From NCBI RefSeq assembly GCF_001949145.1, contig NW_019091422.1:416346-480345 (forward strand): a DNA stretch of 64,000 bases, given 5' to 3'. The first letter of the stretch is position 1; every line of letters begins with the position of its first letter. A program made the position numbers and the translations under genes. A model generated the notes under the pieces. The model was given only the letters and a program-made list of their open reading frames with translations. It had not been told where the DNA came from and ran no database searches. The stretch comes from Acanthaster planci. Taxonomy: Eukaryota; Echinodermata; Asteroidea; Valvatida; Acanthasteridae. Positions 13,301 through 23,131 of the stretch are shown one piece after another.

Positions 13301-16300
13301 CATGGGTTAGCAGGGAATTTTGGCTTGTGTGCATGCATACATCCCGTAACTAAGGATTCTGTGCTTAAAGGGTTAGCGCAGAGTTTCTCTGCTTGCGCGG
13401 TTAGCGCAGAATGGAGATTGTAAGTACAGAATTCTGCGGTAAGCAGCACCATGAAATTGGGCCCAGATGCTTTCTTCTGACACTTTTGCAGGCGTAACAA
13501 TAACTACCATGACATCATCCGTGGCCTGTCACTAAGTTCCAAGGGAATGAGTCTCTTTGATCTGACCAATCAATTCCACCATATCTTTTTCCTCGGCGAC
13601 CTCAACTATCGGATCGAGTGGAATGTACCGGTAAGCTTGAAACAGAGATGTCACTGAAAGTACTCGAAAGAAAAATTGACGGGCAATTACATTCCAGGTT
13701 TGTTGTCCTGAAATATGAATGATCGGCACCATGGGTTAGTTGGTTGTCTGGATGGCAGCCATCTTGGAGAGGCAAGAGCTGTCTGTATTTTGCTTCACTG
13801 AATAGAAACGGTACCTTCAAGATGGCCACAGTATTCAAAAGGTCTGTTCAGATGCAAAACTGATGCAAGTATGAAGCTTTATAACAGAACAAAAATTGTG
13901 ATATGCTTCCTGGGCACTTCATTTGATTCCATATTTTGCAAATTTACAGGAGATCCTGCGAAACATCGCTTACATGAACTACGCCGACCTGTTCAAGCAC
14001 GAGCAGTTGAAGCGAGAAAAAGACAAGGGCAATATCTTTGTAGATTTCAGTAAGTGCAGTGTCCTTTTTGCTGATTCTTTTAACATCTGAACTCTCCTCC
14101 CATGATTTTCTAAAAAGAAGTTTACCAGAAATTTCCTCCTAACAATGGTGGAGTTTCAGCCCCCTTTTGGGGTCCAGATTTTCACCCTTTGTCAACAAAT
14201 GTTGCATAATATCTGTACTTTGTTGATAACTTGCCGCACCTTATCAACACAATTATGTATTCACAGGCTTCAAAAAGATTCACGATCCACAGAATAAAAT
14301 TTCAATTTAAAGCATACTGACCAGAGAAGTGCAGATTGCATCTCAAACTCAGATTCTTGCCAACGATTGTAGTTTTGTTTCATGTTCAGGTGAGGAAGAT
14401 ATCTCTTTCCCTCCAACTTACCGGTACAAGCTGGGCGACCGAACGTCCTATGACTACAAGAAAATCAAGAAAACCATGGTAAGAATATTCATGATTGACC
14501 TTGGACAGCTTCATGTAACAAACCTTTCTTAGATCTTTCTGATGACTACCTTTCTTATCCAATCGCATTCCACCCCTTAAGGACATTACCACCATGCTAA
14601 GGGGCCACCACAACTCCTCTCCTAATTTAAACAGTAAAACACTGAAGATCTTATCTTTTTTTGAGATATTCCTGTAGCAGTCATGGATAACTTGATTAAC
14701 AATCTGCAGTCCTCAATCTACATGTAACAGGTGCGTATCAATGAGCCATCATGGTGCGACAGGGTCATTTGGAGGTCTTACCCGGGCACCCACATCGTCA
14801 ACACAACCTATGGTGAGATGGGCCCCCTTGTCGTTTGCAATTTTGGCATGGAGCATAACCAGATCCTCCGAAATTCCCAACATTTTTTGAAATGGATGGA
14901 ACTATCTTTTTCTGTAAACCTTGGATTGAAGTTTTGGGTTCTATCATACTTGTTTCAGGCTGTACCACTGACATCACAACCAGCGACCACTCGCCTGTGT
15001 TTGCTACTTTTGATGTTGGAATAGCTGCTACCACAGTTATCCCTAAAGGTGAATTTGAACATCAATTTGGAAAATCAAATAATAATCATAGTCCGTCTTT
15101 GCCCAACAGAGGAGCACTGTATTCTTCCTTCCCGTTTACCTATGGACATCTTCTTCACTGGGTAAAATGTCAACCATAGACCAACACTAATCCATGATTT
15201 TGCCAATTTTAAGTAAACTTGAACTTGTTAACTCCACATATAACTTGGTTCATTGCCAACTTGGCAGGTTGCCAACCTGGCCAGGTGCCAACTTGATCAA
15301 GTGCCAACTTTAACTGCTGGCAACTTGGCTGAGTGCCAATCGGGCCAGGTGCCAACTTGGTCAGGTACCAGCTTTGTTTGATGCCAATTTGGCCTGGTTC
15401 CAGCTCGGTCCAACTGCAACCTTGTCCAAGGCCAACTGTCTGAAGTCAGACATTGTCTGAACTTTGAATGCTGGGAATTATCAGAAATGATAAAAAAAGA
15501 AATTGATTGAGTTCAACAGAACGCAAGGAACAATGTTGCAGCAAAAAATTCCTCTTTCGCAAAAACATTTTCTTGTCTCTGGTGCTCACACTGACTGGTC
15601 GGTTTTCTTTGGATTATTCTAATGTTGTTTCTTTTGACCCTTCAACCAATCATTTAGCAGAGAGTAGACAGGGTGGGCTCACGCAGGAGGGTGAGAACAA
15701 TAAGCATGTGTGCATTGCATGATGGGGAATGTTCATTACATAATAGAACATATAACTGCCATTACATTTTTGAGAATATGTACTGCATGATGGTATATGC
15801 TACCAGTGCATTGTGGGAATACTTCACTGCATGCTGGGATGTATATCCTGCTTTTTGGGTTTTTTTTTTTCACAGCAAGAAAGATCGGTTGTGACTGACT
15901 TGGACAGACAGTAATATCATACACGTTTGAGTGGACTGAGATTAAAGCTATCATGTATGAATGAGCTGAAATGATTTTTAAAGCATTTGTGATTTGGTGC
16001 AACCAAGGAACTTTTTCCAGGGATTTTGCATCGCCTGTTTTTGTGTGTGTCGAAGACCGAAGCACAAGGGTTTACATCTTAAGGAAAAGTCGAATCATTA
16101 TTTTTAGAAAACTTTGAGAGAATTGACTGTTTAATTTCTTAGTTTTCTCTTAAGATTTTGTGACAAAGTGTTGCTATGTGTATATCATTTTTAGGTGGTT
16201 CTGCGCAGAACGCTGAGATCGTGTTCACCTCAGCAGAAGCGATCATCACAACCAGCATGTGTGGCATGTTTTATTTGGAATTCATCTCCAGTTGTCTGGA

Positions 16301-19300
16301 AGGTAGCTCCATCAATTGCCTTCTTTTGACTCCAGAGCATTCCAACTTTGAACTGTTTCCTCGAATTGAAAATGTAATAGTTTAACCAGTGTTCGTGCAG
16401 TGTCATTGACTGACTTCCCCACCATTTTTTGCCACAGTTTTTAGTGAATGAAATTTCTGCAAAGATACTTTTTGCAAAGGTGATGTCCTCCTGAAGCTAT
16501 CTTCAATAAAACAAACACAAATCCAATTCAAATACACAGAACACAGCGACAAGACAGAGCATCTTGTAGGTCCAGGACAGTGACTATTTCTTGTTAACGA
16601 GAGGCAGGGTCAAGGTGTAGAGAAGCTTTCCCACTCCGTGCATTAAAAGTCCCTCTGCCTCTGTCATCTGATTGGCTGTTGATATTGTCCGAGCTCATGT
16701 CTGAAGTTCCATTTCCTAACGATTTGTTGCTTCTCCAAAAAGCCGGATCTGGAAAGAGTGAGATGAACAGGACTTGCACACAAGAGCAGATGGGGTCCAA
16801 AATGGCCTGCATCAAGCCATCGTGGTCATCTGAAGAACTACCAAAGGTATAACCCCCCCCCCAAAAAGGAATTGCTGTGTAGGGCTTATCTCTCCAATAG
16901 TTATATCAACAGCAAGCACAAATTACCTGTCGTAGCCCGTGTACAAGCTCCATGCACTCAGCTCATGAGGTAAAATCGACCAGTCTTGGGCAGGTTTCTA
17001 AGCCGTTTTCCTCCATGCCAGCGCAAGAAAGGGTTCTGTTTCTGTGTTGCATTACTCGTGGGCTGTGAGTGAAGCTACTTATCGTGCATCTCTTTTCCAG
17101 TTGACGCCGATCCTGTCAGACTTTGATTATCTGGAGGAGCAGCACATTCTGATGGCCATCAAGTCCAGCGACAGTGAAGAGTCCTACGGTATGGCATACA
17201 CGACTTTGCATTCCTACAAAGGATGCATGTACCAACTGTCATCTTCTGGGTGTGCTTAACCCTGAATAGCCCCTCAAATGCACTGAAATCTAAGTTGTAA
17301 AAAGCCATTGAAAAGTCATGGAAATTAGGAATATCATGCAAGTTTTTCCGTCAGGCCGCTTTTGGTGTGACAACAGACAAAAACAAGCGTGTCCGGTTTT
17401 TAAGTGTGACGTCACTTCAGTTTAACCCCTTGATGACGGGAAATTCTTCCTGAAAGCCGACTCCAAGAATTCCAGCCTCGCTTGGCCACGAAGGCCACCT
17501 GCCAAACTGCAAATTCTCGTTTTGTGGCCCAGTGTGCTTTGCACACTTTAAATTACATGGTGAAAAGGCTAATTGTTCGGTGGCATGCGGCTCTACNNNN
17601 NNNNNNNNNNNNNNNNNNNNNNNNNNNNNNNNNNNNNNNNNNNNNNNNNNNATGTCTGGGCTACGCACAAAGACCAATTACCATATATACAAGAGCCAGG
17701 GTCTGCCTTCTTTCACCGTGTTCGCTCGAGCATGGGCCAAGAATAATAGCTGAAAAGCGGGCTGAGGATCTCAATTTTTACAGCGGTTATAGCCGCTTCC
17801 CGGCGCGAAGGGATTAAACCACACCCGCAGCACATGCACTGCACATAGAGTTAATTACATGCACTGATCGCTGTTTACTTGGAACCTGAAGTTAACATGC
17901 AACGTCAGCGATCATCAGCGATGAGAGCCCGCAAATCATGGCGCGTCCGCCTTTGTGATGAAGTCACTTACGAACCGGAGATTCTTTCAGTTTATAATAC
18001 CAAAATCTTTTATTAGTTTAATTGATTTGTCATGTTTTATTCTTTGAAAATCCCAGGCTGAAAAGTCCCGGCGTTTGCTTTTCATATTTCCGGGGAACTC
18101 TGATTCACCTACCAGCTTTTTTAATGATGAGTGTAATCAATCATTTGTATAGGCGAGTTTGTGGTGTCCTTGAAAGACAAGATTAGTTCTACACCGGTGC
18201 CGTTCCATGCTGTACTTACCCACCAGGGGCACAGAACAGGAGAAATCAGGTCAGCTTGTAAACAAAACTCAAGTTGCTCTGATGTGTATTTGGTATGCAT
18301 TCCTCGACCATTCAAGTTTGATGTGAATTTGCTGCCGTAATTTAGTCCCAGCCAAATTATGTACTTCTGTTTAATTCTCAGCGGTGCCTTGCATGTGAAA
18401 GCCAGAGATGAGAGTTTGTACGATGGCAGCCGCAAAACGAAAACCTATGGTAAGTAGAAAAAAAATCATCCTTTATTCACCAGACGAGCAATATTATAAT
18501 AAAATGCTAATCTTTCAAGAAAGGTAATAAGTTCGGTTACTTGCCAAGGTATGTTTCGTCTTTCTTTTTTTCACAAACCACTTGTGTATGAACTAATTTC
18601 TGCGGAGCATTTTTCGGTTCTGTCAACATATATTTACTCGTATTCCCCAGAAATATATAAATTGTGTTGTCTTCTTTCAGAGTTGGTTTTGTTCGAAGAC
18701 AAAGAAAAAGGAGACGGACTTCCTTCTGCTGCAGATGCAAAAGGTATTTATTCCTCGTCGATTCTTGTTCAAATTTCTCATTGTTGTGCCATTTGCTGTG
18801 CAGTTTTTAAAAGAAAAACAGGATCTCGTGCAGAACAACTGATGAACTGAATCTGCTGTTGTTAGGGCTTGATTTTGGGTTGAAATATTGACCTGCAGTT
18901 TAATCTGTTTTGACCTTAAAATGTGGTGTGACTAAGCATTAGGAGAAGGAGGCAGATGACAATTGACCTTTCGAGGTATAGAACTGTATCATGGAGCAAC
19001 CATCTTGCTTTTCTATCATTCAATGCAATGTAACCAAACTGAGGCTGGAAGGAAATATAGTCTATTCCCTTTCATCAGTGTAAGTTGCATTACTGTTGCC
19101 ATTGGGTCCACAGGGAACAAGACAAACATGGCAACATCCTAATAACGGTCTGTAGTTGTAAGTCTTTACAACATCATGGCTAACAGGGAAAACGGAGCAG
19201 TGAATAAAGGATGGCAGAAATGATGATGACGAGAATGTTAAAGATATTTTTGGTTTTTGTTCTCTCCCATGTGAAGGCAAAACCAAGAAAGCATCTGCGC

Positions 19301-20600
19301 CAAAGATTCCTGGCATAGAGAGCCCACCGACTGACATCACCGATGCTTTGCTGCATCCAGTCAACAGACGCCACCGGCAAAACGGTGAAAGCATGACTGT
19401 CAAAGCATCACCAGAGACAACTCCAATAGGGGTGAAAGGGGAGGATACTGATGGAGTCCCTCCCCCTCTTCCCCCACCCAGGAGAGGGGCAAGCCCAGTC
19501 ACCCCCGATGTTATCCAATCCAACGAACTGACTACCAGGCAGCTCAAACCTCCCAAGCAGCTGTCTTTGGAGACCTCCCTGACCTCAGACATGAGCAAGC
19601 CGTCACTCCGAGCTTGTCTGTCCAACCCCGGCGACCGTGAGCCCTGGGACACGACCCTGATCCTGACCCGGGCCAAGTCCCCACTGGCGGGGTGTTGGGA
19701 CAACCACCTGCCCCGGCTGGAGCGACCCCTGCCCATACCCCCGCCACCGGAGATCCACGATTGCCCGCCCAGAGCGGACCCAGCCCTACGCAGCCCGCCT
19801 GCCCTCCAGGCCATCACCAGAGGGATCCCCAAGAAGCCTGCAAGGAAACAGTCACCAGGGAAGGTGCGGCAGCTGCGGGCCCAGTTCGAGAAGTCGAACC
19901 ACAACGAGGAAGGGTCGCCGGAGAATGCCAAGATATTCTTGGAGGAAGGCGGCAAACCCCCATTACCACAACGGATGGGAGAAGTGAGACCGTCAGAGGA
20001 CATACTCATCGAGGGGTTGCCTCCGCCCCTACCCGCCAAATCCAAGACACCACCCAAGAGTCAGATGTCAGACATGGAGGTGACTAACAGTTCTTTTGAA
20101 AAAAAAAGTCAAAATGCCATACTTGTGCCATAATGCCATAATTTTCAATTGTAAATATAAAGTTTTCCTCAAAAAGCGCTTACACATACATTGCTTTCGT
20201 TTATGATGTCTCATTTTCAAAGATTCTATTATTGATTCATATTATATATGTTATGAGGAAGTACTTCCCAATCCTACCCTTTAGCTTGAAACATACAAAT
20301 CCTGCCAGTTGTACTCAACTAGTTCTGATCAAAGAAACCCCTAAAAGCCACACGTTTTACGCCCCTTTTTTTCAATTTCTCTAGGAATACGAGGTTTTAA
20401 GGCGGCCATCCACCATCATGGAGTGGCTGATGAATCTGGGGCTACCACAGTACGGCCACCAGCTGCTTAACAGTGGCTGGGACAGCGTAACTTACCTGGA
20501 CGGCATCACCGACAGGGACTTGCTGGAATGCCAGATTGACAGCAAGGAGCACAGGCTGCGCATGCTGGACAGCATCAAAAACATGCCCATAGCAAAATGA
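2536..20600 (+). CDS. INPPL1-like (SHIP): SHIP2-like inositol polyphosphate 5-phosphatase, 5' partial
   Basis: Exons: 2536-2596, 4206-4350, 4992-5241, 6243-6333, 9299-9550, 10616-10760, 11073-11167, 11428-11530, 11815-12029, 12334-12451, 12822-12918, 13492-13630, 13950-14049, 14390-14478, 14731-14812, 14959-15048, 16195-16302, 16743-16846, 17101-17188, 18153-18249, 18382-18449, 18681-18743, 19277-20079, 20385-20600. All junctions are GT-AG and the phases join without a break, giving about 1205 residues (human SHIP2 has about 1258). The order seen is partial SH2, helical linker, PH-related domain, 5-phosphatase, C2-like region, proline-rich tail and SAM. The family removes the 5-phosphate of PI(3,4,5)P3 to give PI(3,4)P2 at the plasma membrane, dampening PI3K signalling. 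The C-terminal SAM points to the SHIP2 rather than the SHIP1 branch. The acceptors at 4206 and 16743 are the least certain junctions. The start codon and the FLVR half of SH2 were not found. Confidence 0.93.
4397..4475. repeat. Small foldback hairpin in a SHIP intron
   Basis: Left arm tggctgtggctggagaaa with gaagccac. Right arm gtggcttc, then ttttctccagccacagcca. The arms pair nearly perfectly around a short loop. Confidence 0.85.
4992..6333 (+). CDS. SHIP exons encoding the helical linker after SH2
   Basis: Two exons (4992-5241 and 6243-6333) join in phase across a split lysine codon. They encode an acidic start (DEPTEEEESD), then amphipathic helices rich in Leu, Lys and Glu, ending near KALQQLFELSS. 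The position corresponds to the SHIP2 segment between SH2 and the PH-related domain that ends near LEILSKVFDQQSS. The next exon (9299-9550) is a low-complexity Pro/Glu/Thr-rich linker with no recognised domain. Confidence 0.82.
7441..7905. mobile_element. Inverted-repeat element in a SHIP intron
   Basis: The left arm around 7467-7496 contains ggacctttcccatgaaatat. The right arm around 7849-7880 is its reverse complement (atatttcatgggaaaggtcc), and similarity extends outward and inward to GCATGCGC in both arms. The arms are 60-80 bases, separated by about 320 bases. There is no ORF for a transposase, so it is non-autonomous. Confidence 0.7.
10030..10300. mobile_element. GC-rich foldback element in a SHIP intron
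   Basis: The left arm (gtcaacagcaaagatcgta, then the tagcggcgcaaggtgggg block, then cacatgggcgccatt) is matched in reverse complement by the right arm (aatggcgcccatggtg, then acccatcttgcggcgctata, then ttggtcaacag). Arms are about 100 bases with small indels. It is much more GC-rich than the flanking intron. Confidence 0.75.
10616..11167 (+). CDS. SHIP exons encoding the PH-related domain
   Basis: Exons 10616-10760 and 11073-11167 encode alternating beta-strand segments (KVKLTVDVAHGTLSIL, then THDKIVQLIKSR, then a KLQIRF strand). These line up with the PH-R domain just ahead of the SHIP2 catalytic domain, where human has THDRIRQLIKSQ. In SHIP proteins this domain helps membrane phosphoinositide recognition. 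The next exon (11428-11530) completes it and enters the phosphatase at FIGTWNMG. Confidence 0.85.
11428..15048 (+). CDS. SHIP exons encoding the inositol 5-phosphatase catalytic domain
   Basis: Nine exons, from FIGTWNMG (end of 11428-11530) to TSDHSPVFATFDVG (14959-15048), cover the endonuclease/exonuclease/phosphatase fold. The visible active-site signatures are GTQE (11815-12029), NAHLTSG (12822-12918), GDLNYR (13492-13630), PPTYRY (14390-14478), PSWCDR (14731-14812) and SDHSPV (14959-15048). The two hallmark 5-phosphatase motifs, GDxNYR and PxWCDR, are intact, so the enzyme should be active with Mg2+. A small difference is FFLGDLNYR where human SHIP2 has FWFGDLNYR. Confidence 0.95.
12076..12125. 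repeat. G-rich GGGTTGGGGTGGG repeat
   Basis: Short G-tract repeat just inside the intron after the SHIP exon at 11815-12029. It has four or more G runs and could form a G-quadruplex. Confidence 0.75.
13228..13463. mobile_element. Inverted-repeat element with ATGAAATTGGGCCC terminus
   Basis: The left side carries gcgcttaccgtagcagaa. The right side carries ttctgcggtaagcagc and ends in atgaaattgggccc. Internal short direct repeats (gggttagcgcagag, cggttagcgcagaa) are visible. The same terminus recurs in the tandem repeat at 62974-63335. Confidence 0.6.
15253..15440. repeat. Imperfect tandem repeat of a GCCAACTTGG unit
   Basis: About nine degenerate copies of a 16-20-base unit like gtgccaacttggccag, in a SHIP intron. 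Confidence 0.8.
16195..18743 (+). CDS. SHIP exons encoding the C2-like region after the phosphatase
   Basis: Six exons (16195-16302, 16743-16846, 17101-17188, 18153-18249, 18382-18449, 18681-18743) follow the catalytic domain. Recognisable stretches are FYLEFISSCLE, PSWSSEELP, LTPILSDFDYLEEQHIL, SSDSEESYGEFVVSLK and THQGHRTGEIRGALHVKA. All match the order of the SHIP2 C2 region (LKPILADIEYLQDQHLL, then YESYGECVVALK). Exon 16743-16846 has an alternative acceptor at 16784-16785 in the same phase, which would shorten the variable loop. I chose the upstream acceptor for its better pyrimidine tract. Confidence 0.83.
17420..17819. mobile_element. Foldback element around the N gap
   Basis: The left end gtttaaccccttgatgacgg pairs with the right end ccggcgcgaagggattaaac. 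Terminal arms of about 22 bases show some mismatches. The interior is interrupted by the gap. Confidence 0.55.
17597..17651. other. Assembly gap (55 N)
   Basis: A run of N inside a SHIP intron. It lies between the arms of a foldback element, so the true length is unknown. Confidence 0.99.
19277..20079 (+). CDS. SHIP proline-rich C-terminal exon
   Basis: This is the longest exon of the gene (803 bases) and encodes a disordered tail. It has several SH3-type polyproline stretches: PPPLPPPRRG, RPLPIPPPP, PPLPQR and PPPLPAKS, plus basic KKPARKQ. Local base composition is much more GC-rich than the flanking introns. I found no NPxY tyrosine motif of the sort that recruits PTB domains to vertebrate SHIP tails. 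A long ORF on the opposite strand (19062-20057) is a composition shadow of this exon. Confidence 0.85.
20385..20600 (+). CDS. SHIP terminal exon with SAM domain
   Basis: The acceptor at 20383-20384 follows a strong T-rich tract. The exon encodes a SAM domain of about 60 residues starting at TIMEWLMNLGLPQY, with YLDGITDRDLLECQI and HRLRMLDSIKNM, then a TGA stop. SHIP2 ends the same way (WLRAIGLERYEEGL, then HKRLLLDTLQLSK). SAM domains of SHIP2 pair with SAM domains of Eph receptors, Arap3 and Odin. No clear AATAAA follows on the plus strand before 22.6 kb. ATTAAA occurs near 21276 and 21501. Confidence 0.93.
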   Translation, partial: EYEVLRRPSTIMEWLMNLGLPQYGHQLLNSGWDSVTYLDGITDRDLLECQIDSKEHRLRMLDSIKNMPIAK

Positions 20601-23058
20601 GGCTGCATCTACCCCTCCGGCAAGCAGCTAGCCCCCCACCTGTCCCCCTCACCCCCACCCCATTGGCCAAAAAACAAAAGGATCAACTTAATATCTGTTC
20701 TTGTGCTGCGCCTCCCTGAACGGCACTTCCCCCACCCTCCCCTGTGCCCAAAGTTGGGGACACAGCTGCGCACCTGTCCCGAATTTCCTCACAGAGACCA
20801 GCCACATACGGCTGGATAGCTAAACCAGAGCACAATAACAGTGGATCGGAAGTAGCAGGTTTGGACCCTGCTCTGCTTAATTACAACGTGTTCTGTCAGG
20901 AACAGACAATATTGAGAATTCCAAATGGAAAGTGCAATCAGAAAGACGTGTTTTGAACCTCAGTCGCAATGTTGGGTAACCCAGTACTGGCGATTTTCTT
21001 GTGAATTGCTGAAATATAGAAAGTGAGAACATTATACCAAACATACCCGTCACTAACTGCAATTTCAAAGAATGACTTTTATTCAAGTCACAGTTATGTG
21101 TGCTGCCATTGCCCTCCCTCATTACAAAGCAATTTTTTTCTTCAAAATCTCTTCAAAATGAGCAAAACTAACAAAAAGCTGTTAATCCTTTTACCTAAAC
21201 CTTGAGGGCGTGTCTGTTCTGAGTGCATTTCAACTGTGATTACATGTAGCGCACCGGCACACGTTTGTCTCGTAAAAATTAAAATGTTATCGGTAAAAAC
21301 CAGTTACTAATTCTATATGCATGTACAAAGTGTCGTAATTGCAAATATTCCGACTACCTTTATAACAAAGTTGTAAACAAATAAGAAAACAAATTCTCTC
21401 TTTGTGGCATAATTGTTTAGACATGTTTACTCACGAGTACCATATGTCTGTAACTGTGAAAACATTACCAGTAGAGTTAAGGGTGTGAGTGGCCACTTAC
21501 AATTAAAGCTGAAATGTAAGAAGTCCCCATACCTTTGCACACAACAAGTGCACACAAAAAAACTGAAATTGAGGGTGAACATCTCAACAGAAAAGCTGAA
21601 TTTCCACCTCTTTGTAAAGTACAGCATAAGCCACGTGGATGAGATACATGCACATAACTCAACAGGGAAAAAAGGACTACAGAAAACTATTGCATTTCCC
21701 CAAAACACAGTGTTGTATAAAAACATTTATGTATAAGACAATAGGCTTCCCACATACATTTGTACAGTATATGCAAATGTACATACATGTACATTCTAGC
21801 TGCAACTTCCAGATATATTGTGTAATAATGGAAAAGACAACTCTGGCATTTTCAACAAAAACCATGAAAAACAAATGCTACCAATTTATACTTGTACGTG
21901 TAATAGTTACCCAAAACTCCCAGATGTAACTGGTCTTATTTTTTACCTGAAATCCGTTATTTTCTGTAAAACTGGGTTTCATTCCCCCCCCCTCGTTTTT
22001 CGGATGATGAGAAAACCATTACAATTATGCAATTGATATCAAGTCATCCACATGAAAGGCGGTTGCCCGTTACCCCCGTACTCATGATGGGATTTAGAAC
22101 AATGAGCAGAGGTACGTGTGATATGAACCTACATTTAAAGCATTCCCTCAAGTGTGAAATGGATAACATTGTTATTGGTTGTAACCTTTTACTGCAGTAA
22201 GTCAAGCAAGTTTTGCCAACAGTGGGATCTTTTATTCAAAACATATCGATTTCTACAAACCACGGTGTGGTGATAGTCAATAGTTGATCAGGCCTCTAAC
22301 ATGCATGTAAATACTTTTAAAAGCAATTCTACGGATGCCAGATCAGTTTTAAGAACAAAATTGCCATCGTAGCATTAACCAACAACTTATATTTTTCAGT
22401 GAGAGAGTATATTTGTGTAGGTCATTTTTTCCGCTTTTATTTTGTAATATTTTTTCTTGCTATACACAGAGATATTGTTTTGTTACACTTAGAAGTATTT
22501 TTGTAATGTACATTTTGTAAATGTTTGGTTCCTCATTTAGCGGGCTATAATATCATGCTGAATTACAGGAATGATAAACTGAATCATGTTACAAAAAATC
22601 AGTTTTGATTGTGCTCGTTATATTGGAATAGTATCAACAATTTTAGCCTGTATGATTTTTCAAAAACAATGTTCCTGATTCCTCCCAAATCCAACACTCT
22701 GTAGAACCCAAGTAGCACAAAACTGCGTGATTGTGCCCACTAACAGTGGCTTGGGCTCTGTTATGCCCAATCCCCCCAAGAACTGCAGAACCAGTGGCTG
22801 GACTTTGGCAGGCTTCCAGTCTCCCACTTGATGATTAACCTGATATTTTCCCAAAAGACAGGACAGTAACATTAAGGTAAACACACATGTACGTTCTATC
22901 AACTAAAAGTTTTCTGCAAAGACTCCAAACTTTAAGTAAAATACATTTCGGACAAGTGACAACATTATTAACAGTAAAATGAAGTCACAGAATTGTATTT
23001 TTGGAAAGCGCAAATTTTGAGTAGTATTTTTTGTAACTCATCCAATATCATGCCCTAC
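20601..23058. other. SHIP 3' UTR and convergent intergenic stretch
   Basis: No coding region is recognised. The first 200 bases are C-rich 3' UTR, then AT-rich DNA with several T-rich tracts (22430-22520). SHIP on the plus strand and the gag-like ORF on the minus strand converge here. Confidence 0.5.
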
Positions 23059-23064
23059 TTTATT
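23059..23064 (-). terminator. Poly(A) signal AATAAA downstream of the gag-like ORF
   Basis: Plus-strand TTTATT reads AATAAA on the minus strand, about 70 bases past the stop of the gag-like ORF. It is the first canonical signal I saw on the minus strand below MED11, so it could serve both. Confidence 0.5.
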
Positions 23065-23131
23065 CTGCTTCATTCCACTTTACACTGCAGTGTTGACGTT
23101 TCTTTGACAGTCTTGGCGTTTACAATGTTGG

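Noticed and set aside
17417-17817. Open frames running across the N gap
   Set aside because: They depend on unknown bases and lie inside a foldback element in an intron.
19062-20057. 331-codon open frame on the minus strand
   Set aside because: It is the reverse complement of the GC-rich proline exon of SHIP, whose plus-strand reading has a family match and correct splice sites.
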